IMG/VR virus record: IMGVR_UViG_3300028569_002805
Span: 1 to 58,397 of that record
Origin: a virus
Strand: one strand, 5' to 3'
DNA: 58,397 nucleotides
A program made the translations under genes and the position numbers. The notes under the pieces were generated by a model. It was not told the DNA's origin. It worked only from the letters and a program-made list of their open reading frames with translations, and ran no database searches. Position 1 is the first letter of the stretch, and each line of letters begins with the position of its first letter. Shown one piece after another: positions 52,737-58,397 of this stretch.

Positions 52737-53323
52737 CAGTCGATCCAATCATCAGAGCTAAACATAGCGAACTACTTGATCAACCCGTAATTGTCGTAGT
52801 CAATAATTTTAATGACGAAGGTGTCAAAAACTTTCGTGAAGAAATGGAAAAGGCACACCACACAGGACAACCACTCATACCAGTTCTAATTGATAGCTAT
52901 GGAGGAAGCGTATACGGATGTCTTGATATGATAAGCCATCTAAAAAAATCAGAACTTCCAGTCCACACAATTATAACAGGAAAGGCAATGAGCGCAGGAG
53001 CTATCTTGTTTGGAATGGGACAAACAAGATATATGGCCGAAAACGCAACACTTATGCTCCACGATGCGGCAACTTGGACAGCAGGCAAAACAGAAGAAAT
53101 CAAAAGTACTTCAAAAGAATTAGAAAGACTCAACAAGCTAGTTTTTACTATCTTCGCTCAAAACTGCTGCCAAGAAGATGATTATTTCAACAAAATCATT
53201 CACGAAAAAGGTCACGCCGATTGGTTCCTTACTGCAAAAGAAGCTAAAAAACATAAAATCTGCACTCACATAGGAGTTCCTGAACTAAAAGTTCATGTTA
53301 GCGTGACATATAGTTTCAACTGA
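52721..53323 (+). CDS. ClpP-like serine protease subunit
   Basis: This 200-residue protein has the ClpP active-site pattern: GGSVYGCLDM after LIDSY, S91 in GKAMSAGAILFG, H114 in TLMLHDAAT and D167 in ADWFLTAKEAKKH. A cellular ClpP needs ClpX or ClpA; no Clp ATPase is in this window, so it may use a host partner or act alone. Roles such as prohead or tail processing, or host protein turnover, cannot be told from sequence. It overlaps the 76-residue gene. Confidence 0.88.
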   Translation: MYKKLTVDPIIRAKHSELLDQPVIVVVNNFNDEGVKNFREEMEKAHHTGQPLIPVLIDSYGGSVYGCLDMISHLKKSELPVHTIITGKAMSAGAILFGMGQTRYMAENATLMLHDAATWTAGKTEEIKSTSKELERLNKLVFTIFAQNCCQEDDYFNKIIHEKGHADWFLTAKEAKKHKICTHIGVPELKVHVSVTYSFN

Positions 53324-53330
53324 AATTGGC

Positions 53331-53359
53331 TTTACAAAACATTCTTTTTCGAGTATAAA
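53331..53359 (+). promoter_or_regulatory. Sigma-70-type promoter
   Basis: TTTACA, exactly 17 bases, then TATAAA, 43 bases before the ATG at 53403. Each hexamer is one base off consensus. It is distinct from the late-type boxes elsewhere and may be an early host-RNA-polymerase promoter. Confidence 0.65.
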
Positions 53360-53402
53360 GAAGTTGCGAAGAAACTTGCACTCAATACAAGGAATGGTAG
53401 CC

Positions 53403-53702
53403 ATGAACAAGGCCACAAAGAGACCCAAGGCCAAGAGAATCGTCGAAACCAAAGCAGTTGATCAATGCTTTGGTCTAGGTGAGGAAACAGTCAAAATCAT
53501 TGACGCAGATGTCGATCAAGTCATCTGCTTCATCGCTAAGAAAAATGATGAAGATCAAATCTATTTCCCAAAACCAGCTTCCCTTGCCGAAATCGAAGCA
53601 GTTGTTGAACTTCTTCAACGCAAGAAATTCAATCGATTTATGAATGAAGGCGAAATCGAAAAAGCACAAGAATATGCTAACCGAAAATTCCACATTGGTT
53701 AA
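53403..53702 (+). CDS. Small hypothetical protein
   Basis: This 99-residue protein has a basic start (Lys/Arg-rich to residue 17) and mixed alpha/beta sequence (TVKIIDADVDQVICFIA, EIEAVVELLQRKKF). The ATG at 53403 is chosen for AGGA nine bases upstream. It has its own sigma-70-type promoter and is followed by a long hairpin, so it is likely a single-gene unit, perhaps early expressed. Its GC content looks higher than its neighbours. Confidence 0.65.
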   Translation: MNKATKRPKAKRIVETKAVDQCFGLGEETVKIIDADVDQVICFIAKKNDEDQIYFPKPASLAEIEAVVELLQRKKFNRFMNEGEIEKAQEYANRKFHIG

Positions 53703-53712
53703 TTATTAAAGG

Positions 53713-53762
53713 TTGTCTTTCATTTTGTCAAATCAGAACGTATTTGACAAAATGAAAGACAA
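53713..53762. terminator. 21-bp perfect inverted repeat hairpin
   Basis: A left arm at 53713-53733 pairs without mismatch with 53742-53762 around an eight-base loop, CAGAACGT. The stem is AT-rich. It follows the stop of the gene at 53403-53702 by 10 bases and is probably a terminator, but its length and perfection also suit an RNA structure or protein site. Confidence 0.7.
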
Positions 53763-53773
53763 AAATATTTGTT

Positions 53774-53806
53774 GAAATAACGCACATCGACCGATGTGCT
53801 TATTTC
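53774..53806. terminator. Second hairpin, GCACATC/GATGTGC with GACC loop
   Basis: GAAATAA-C-GCACATC, loop GACC, GATGTGC-TTATTTC forms 14 pairs with one bulged C. It stands 11 bases after the first hairpin and ends six bases before the stop of the small minus-strand gene at 53812. The tandem hairpins may terminate from both sides. Confidence 0.6.
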
Positions 53807-53811
53807 ATGCC

Positions 53812-53973
53812 TCAATGTCTTTTCTTTTTAGCAGAATGCTTCTTTTCTTTTTTGATTAACCATTCTTGAAAACCAATATAACCCTCTCCGCACATAGGCA
53901 TGGGAGAAACAGGATCATGAAATTTCATCGGAATAGTCTTGTCAGGATACATCTTTAATTTTTTCTTTTTCAT
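53812..53973 (-). CDS. Small basic hypothetical protein
   Basis: This 53-residue frame starts KKKKLKMYPDKTIP, contains MPMCGEGYIGFQEWLIKK and ends in a Lys/His-rich tail. It overlaps the end of the glycosyltransferase gene by 32 bases. There is no good ribosome site at 53973; ATG 53952 is an alternative start. The Gly-Phe-Gln-Glu-Trp-Leu piece echoes the F-x-x-W-L motif of other proteins here, which slightly supports coding. Confidence 0.45.
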   Translation of the reverse strand: MKKKKLKMYPDKTIPMKFHDPVSPMPMCGEGYIGFQEWLIKKEKKHSAKKKRH

Positions 53974-54847
53974 TTTTTAGTCCATTTATTGTTGATCTTC
54001 TAGTATATTTACCTTTCTGAGAAAATAATTTATATTTCAAATTCAAGTGAGGCTTGAATACACCACTCTTAAAATATTTTCTCCAATACTTAATGTAATT
54101 TTGAGTCTGAGTATGATGTATTTTTGTCTTACACATTATGCTATTCGTTTGTATTTCTCTAAACTTTGATAACCTAAATTTTATGTTGTTATCATAAACA
54201 AACAAAGTAAAAGCAATCTCTTCTCGACCAAGCTTTCCAAATGTACCTTCAAAATTCTGGTATTCACTTAACCACTTCCCAACAGGATGATCGTCACCTT
54301 TCACTTTCATAGAAAGATCATAAACCTGACGACCATATTCCTGCAAAATACCATTGTTAAATAAAACGACACCAGAATTAAATGGACTTATCATCCGACC
54401 ATTATTCTGAAACTCTCCACCCCAATGACCCCAAGCATTAAGATCAACAACCATATCATGATATTTCAAAGAATCAAAAAAAGGCCTAACATCTTCAAAG
54501 ATAAATGTATCAGCATCAAGAAGAAGAATCTGATCGTCTTCGACCTGACTAAAAGCAACCCTCTGCAAAGGATGATATCCAGACTCTTCTCTCATATCAA
54601 GATCATGAACAAAATTAAAATTCACATTAAAAACTTTACAATCATTGACGAAAGTTTGTCTGTTAAATTTCTTTATGCCAAAATTATATCTTTCTAAACC
54701 GCCAATATGTCGATTATCACGACCTTTATCGCAAATATAAAGAATTTCTATTGGTATGTTTGGATTGAACTTTCTTACAGTACAAATGCTAAACCAAGCC
54801 ATCTGCATATAAAATGAAGACTCATTGAGAATATACAATATTTTCAT
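53942..54847 (-). CDS. Glycosyltransferase (GT-A, GT8-like)
   Basis: This 301-residue protein starts KILYILNESSFYMQMAWFSI and has ILLLDADTFIFEDV with a D-A-D metal site at 111-113, then SPFNSGVVLFNNG, typical of GT8-type GT-A enzymes. It probably transfers a sugar to host or virion glycans. The C-terminal 60 residues are strongly basic. It lies downstream of two membrane-anchored genes on the same strand, with a four-base spacing, suggesting one operon acting at the cell envelope. Confidence 0.78.
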   Translation of the reverse strand: MKILYILNESSFYMQMAWFSICTVRKFNPNIPIEILYICDKGRDNRHIGGLERYNFGIKKFNRQTFVNDCKVFNVNFNFVHDLDMREESGYHPLQRVAFSQVEDDQILLLDADTFIFEDVRPFFDSLKYHDMVVDLNAWGHWGGEFQNNGRMISPFNSGVVLFNNGILQEYGRQVYDLSMKVKGDDHPVGKWLSEYQNFEGTFGKLGREEIAFTLFVYDNNIKFRLSKFREIQTNSIMCKTKIHHTQTQNYIKYWRKYFKSGVFKPHLNLKYKLFSQKGKYTRRSTINGLKNEKEKIKDVS

Positions 54848-54850
54848 TTT

Positions 54851-55786
54851 TTAGAAACCATAAACCCTTTTGCACCAATCTTCGCCAAAATAATATTTGG
54901 CAAAAACTCTCAACTTCTCAGCTTCAGGCAGAGTTCTGATTAAATCAATATAGTCCTTAATTCTTTTCAAATCAACTTTTTGACCAATTCCTTCAACCCT
55001 ACAATGAGGACAAAATAATTTATTGTTAAAAATAACAGTCTTTTTCTGAATGACTCTGTCAATTTCCTCTCTGTCACTCGGAATACTAATCATAAATACA
55101 CGCTCAATATTCCATTTCATGAACTTTTTAAGTTCAGAATCACGATAATTACTTACATCTCTATCAATAATCATTGCCATATACATGCAATATACATTGA
55201 AATTATGAGCCTGAAGAAGCTCGAAATACCAACCCTCAAAGTTAAGTTCTTTACCAACTTCAGAACCATTGGTGAAAGCTATCCATTCATCCATCAAGTA
55301 AAGAGGCCTGTCATTCCACTTATCATTCTGCTCTATAAGATAAAGATTAAAGCTAGGACCACGAAGTTTATTTGGAATTTCTCTAGCAACATCATTAATC
55401 TTTATAAAAGGTTCTTTTAATATTATAGCCCTGTCTTGAAGAACGTAAAATCCATTGCATCCTTCCTTTATCATATTTTCATTGCGTATTACAGCATTAA
55501 TTCCATGAGTGACCTGATGAGCCCATGTAATCTTATTGTCATCTCGATAACTATGACCCTTCTTCAAATGACTTTCTAAATCTCCTAAAACAACACCCAA
55601 ATCAGGATCACTAGCCTCATAAATTCGATTCCATTTCTTCCAACGTGGCTCCTCTACTTTAATCAAATTTTCTTTTTGTAAATCTTCAATAAATTTAGCA
55701 TTTTCATTTTGTATGACATTTTTTTCTGGCCAAAAGAAAAAAATAAAACCTAAAAAGAAAATTATCAAAACTGCAATGTATTTCAT
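54851..55786 (-). CDS. Membrane-anchored hypothetical protein
   Basis: This is a 311-residue protein. Residues 4-20 form a single N-terminal hydrophobic helix (IAVLIIFFLGFIFFFW), so the rest is likely outside the membrane. Segments THGINAVIRN near 93, YLMDEWIAF near 163 and a FCPHCRVEG cysteine pair near 258 stand out, but I recognise no family. It lies between the C39-like protease and the glycosyltransferase with gaps of 15 and three bases, so it is probably part of an envelope-directed operon. Confidence 0.7.
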   Translation of the reverse strand: MKYIAVLIIFFLGFIFFFWPEKNVIQNENAKFIEDLQKENLIKVEEPRWKKWNRIYEASDPDLGVVLGDLESHLKKGHSYRDDNKITWAHQVTHGINAVIRNENMIKEGCNGFYVLQDRAIILKEPFIKINDVAREIPNKLRGPSFNLYLIEQNDKWNDRPLYLMDEWIAFTNGSEVGKELNFEGWYFELLQAHNFNVYCMYMAMIIDRDVSNYRDSELKKFMKWNIERVFMISIPSDREEIDRVIQKKTVIFNNKLFCPHCRVEGIGQKVDLKRIKDYIDLIRTLPEAEKLRVFAKYYFGEDWCKRVYGF

Positions 55787-55801
55787 TTTTTACCTTCCAA
55801 T

Positions 55802-56419
55802 CTATTTACAGTAGATGTACGAATAAGGATAAATTTCCAAAGCTTTTAACCAAAAAGATATCCACCAACTACAATCACGACCACTCAAATCTCCGCTCCA
55901 ACTCCAAGCTCTAAGGAATTCATTTTCAGATAAACCACTTAAATTACCATCACTTGGATTAGCATAAAAAATCATTTCCTCATTATAACCAATAACAACA
56001 ATGTAATGCCAACTATATTCACCACTCCTCACCAACACAATACATGGCTTGCCTTTACTTAAAATGCTCTTCAAGTCTTTTATCAAACCAGTACTTAAAA
56101 TTGAATCGCAACCATAATAATTCAAAGCATTTCTTATCAATTCTGGTGCGGTCATGCCAAAATCTTTACCATCATATGAAAACCAAACAGTCTTAGTTAT
56201 TTTCTTGACTTCTTCTACAGAAACATTTTTATTGTAAAACCTCAATAACATCGCAGTTGATGTGGGACCACATGTTATATCATCAGGCTGTTGTAAAAAA
56301 TCAATAAAATTATTCATGTATCTCGAAGGGTAATCTTTTCTAAACTTACTTGTCAAAGCAACAAATAAAAATAAGCAAAGACAAAAAAATGTCACTCTTA
56401 TAATCTGTGGAGGAAACAT
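55802..56419 (-). CDS. Membrane-anchored C39-like cysteine protease
   Basis: This 205-residue protein has a hydrophobic N-terminal helix at 9-22 and then a papain-fold core of the C39 type: QPDDITCGPTSTAMLLRF with C50, WHYIVVIGY with H138, and YANPSDG, with N154 at the usual Asp/Asn site. C39 enzymes cleave leader peptides or other proteins; here it is anchored rather than fused to a transporter. Its ATG overlaps the divergent gene's ATG by two bases in CATG, and AGGT lies upstream inside that gene. Confidence 0.8.
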   Translation of the reverse strand: MFPPQIIRVTFFCLCLFLFVALTSKFRKDYPSRYMNNFIDFLQQPDDITCGPTSTAMLLRFYNKNVSVEEVKKITKTVWFSYDGKDFGMTAPELIRNALNYYGCDSILSTGLIKDLKSILSKGKPCIVLVRSGEYSWHYIVVIGYNEEMIFYANPSDGNLSGLSENEFLRAWSWSGDLSGRDCSWWISFWLKALEIYPYSYIYCK

Positions 56420-57044
56420 GTTTTACCTGATCACTGATAGTAACAACAAAACTTGGCGTGATGTCACATGGGAAGAAAATATAACCCATGAACAAAACGA
56501 TAACCCAAACTATCTATTCAGCGTTTATGACGATCCAATACTGGCTCATATGATGAACTCTGCATACGAAGGATTCAAAAATCCAAATATATGGCTGGCA
56601 GAAGGAGAAGTGACAAATTCATTTGAATTTAGATACGAATGCAGTAAACTAACTGCAAAAAAACAAATTCAAGTAAATGTACCAACAGATGATCAAAGAA
56701 TAGCATTTGCTATTCTTTGTAGCATACAAATTGTTAGTAATCCAATATACAAAGAATGGGCTAAGAACTATCTCTCTGGAAATGACAGGACTAAAGAAAA
56801 AGCAGAATCGGTTATGAGAGAACTACAAGAAATTAAATTGGGAGAATCAAAAAACCGACAAGATGAATATGTCAGTTGTGCAATAGTATCAATTATGTCG
56901 ATAACAACAGATCCATGGACATTTTCTGCAAATACCGCACACAGAGCATTTTATGATAGCCCTGAAGAAGATAGAATCAATTTGATCAAGTTGTCAAACA
57001 TAGCAGTATCTCTCAAAATGGAAGAAATCGCAGAAATATTATAA
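56418..57044 (+). CDS. Hypothetical protein
   Basis: This 208-residue protein has an N-terminal mixed region with NPNIWLAEGEVTNSFEFRYECS and a long helical C-terminal half (AFAILCSIQIV, SCAIVSIMSIT). No known domain, no membrane segment. GGAGGAAAC is a strong ribosome site before the ATG at 56418, whose CATG is shared with the divergent protease gene. It converges on the next gene with a six-base overlap of stops. Confidence 0.65.
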   Translation: MFYLITDSNNKTWRDVTWEENITHEQNDNPNYLFSVYDDPILAHMMNSAYEGFKNPNIWLAEGEVTNSFEFRYECSKLTAKKQIQVNVPTDDQRIAFAILCSIQIVSNPIYKEWAKNYLSGNDRTKEKAESVMRELQEIKLGESKNRQDEYVSCAIVSIMSITTDPWTFSANTAHRAFYDSPEEDRINLIKLSNIAVSLKMEEIAEIL

Positions 57045-57665
57045 AGTCCAACGAGATTCATTGTATTTTGTCAAAGATTTCATAAATGATTCCTGCATGT
57101 TTCTTTCTCTATGCTTAAAAGCTCTCAGGAATTTTGCAAAATGCAAATGATCTGCTGCCTGTCCTGAAAAATTCTTCATAAAGTAATCTTTTGCAGCTTG
57201 TGGATCGGCAAACTTGCTGAAATCTCCATCACGACCTGTGCCACTAGGTCCATAAACTTCACCTTGAATTCTATTGTTGGCCCTACTTGAAACATTAGCA
57301 TAAATATCAGTTGGATCTGCTAGATCAATTATTTCATCAGGAGAAACTTTCTTACTGCCTTTTGCCTTCTTTGGCGCTTCATCAGATGAAACACCAAATG
57401 TTCCAATTTCACTTGGTTCGGCAAGATTTACTTTTGATTTCTTTGTTTTACCAGCCTTAAGAATAGGAGAAAAACTAATTGCGCCACCTCCACCAGTATT
57501 ACCATTCCATGTTGATTTTGTGAATTCTCCACGATCATAAAGAAAATTGGCTATGACATTTTTTAATTTAATATAATTAGGAGGCAATTCAGAATAAATG
57601 CTGGCTCCATCAAAGTCATGGTATAAATCACGAATTTTTGTCATTAAATATTCAATGCTTTCCAT
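57039..57665 (-). CDS. Hypothetical protein with disordered middle
   Basis: This is a 208-residue protein. A helical start (YLMTKIRDLYHDF) precedes a Gly/Lys/Ser-rich middle (about 60-105). A more ordered region from 115 ends in HHLHFAKFLRAFKHR-like helix and a NMQESFMKSLTKYNESRW tail. No domain recognised. The tail's F-M-K-S-L pattern might be a second location of the tag-like motif but the match is weak. The start is well placed for the intergenic gap of 75 bases. Confidence 0.65.
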   Translation of the reverse strand: MESIEYLMTKIRDLYHDFDGASIYSELPPNYIKLKNVIANFLYDRGEFTKSTWNGNTGGGGAISFSPILKAGKTKKSKVNLAEPSEIGTFGVSSDEAPKKAKGSKKVSPDEIIDLADPTDIYANVSSRANNRIQGEVYGPSGTGRDGDFSKFADPQAAKDYFMKNFSGQAADHLHFAKFLRAFKHRERNMQESFMKSLTKYNESRWTL

Positions 57666-57729
57666 TTTTACCTTTTTTAATAATCATTAATTAAAACAAT
57701 AAAATCTTAAAGTATTTACATAAGCTGCC

Positions 57730-57736
57730 ATAAATA
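57730..57736 (+). promoter_or_regulatory. Putative late promoter box ATAAATA
   Basis: GCCATAAATAATTC lies directly before the ATG at 57741. The short distance means transcription could start inside the reading frame, in which case ATG 57762 would be used. Assignment is weaker than for the other boxes. Confidence 0.35.
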
Positions 57737-57740
57737 ATTC

Positions 57741-58397
<657 letters not shown>

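Noticed and set aside
53703-53811. A tRNA or other structured RNA gene in the hairpin region
   Set aside because: No cloverleaf, T-loop or CCA pattern could be found; the two hairpins are simpler as terminators.

Overview
The window is part of the genome of a large tailed phage with a contractile (myovirus) tail. The evidence is a T4-type terminase large subunit, a 2,896-residue tape measure protein, and a run of genes matching a P2/T4 baseplate (hub, gp5-like spike, gp25/W, J/gp6, I/gp7-like) followed by fibre genes. The DNA is visibly AT-rich (roughly one third G+C by eye, not computed). Coding density is extreme: genes abut or overlap and no gap reaches 300 bases. I see no integrase, tRNA, rRNA, CRISPR array or insertion sequence. 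Capsid, portal, sheath, tube and replicative polymerase genes are not recognised here and presumably lie outside the window. The host cannot be named. A diderm bacterium is a weak inference from the GT9 (heptosyltransferase-type) gene.

Layout. Bases 1-4.2 kb (+) hold the terminase, two unknown genes, a 2H phosphoesterase and a probable virion protein. From 4.2 to 15.9 kb strands alternate often, with single accessory genes: a secreted trypsin-like protease, a PD-(D/E)XK Fe-S nuclease, a TOPRIM primase, a 2OG-Fe(II) oxygenase-like protein, a duplicated small-domain protein, an actin-like ATPase and several glycosyltransferase-like genes around a putative abundant virion protein. From 15.9 to 25.8 kb (-) lie three related PKD-containing fibre or adhesin genes, one with about 45-50 decapeptide repeats, a coiled-coil protein, a glycosyltransferase-like gene, a P-loop kinase and two virion proteins. 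From 25.8 to 48.3 kb (-) is the baseplate/tape-measure operon, headed by unknown probable virion genes and a YqaE/PMP3-like membrane peptide. From 48.4 to 58.4 kb strands alternate again: a CCA/poly(A) nucleotidyltransferase overlapping an HAD gene, an HExxH protease, a SpeD-like gene, a ClpP-like protease, more glycosyltransferase-like genes, a membrane-anchored C39-like protease, and a repeat-rich gene that runs off the right end.

How the genes may work together. The baseplate operon reads in the P2-like order tape measure, tube cap, LysM/gp53-like, hub, spike, W, J, I, then fibres, so the minus strand from 48 to 15 kb is probably a late tail module. Glycosyltransferase-like genes sit among the fibre genes, suggesting glycan modification of fibres or host surface. 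A kinase, an HAD phosphatase-like protein, a 2H phosphoesterase and a CCA-type nucleotidyltransferase could together heal cleaved RNA ends. Recurrent ATAAATA and AATATATAG boxes just upstream of start codons resemble T4-type late promoters. Several otherwise unrelated proteins share a short N-terminal or internal motif of the form F-x-x-(W/Y)-(L/V), which may be a virion-targeting tag.
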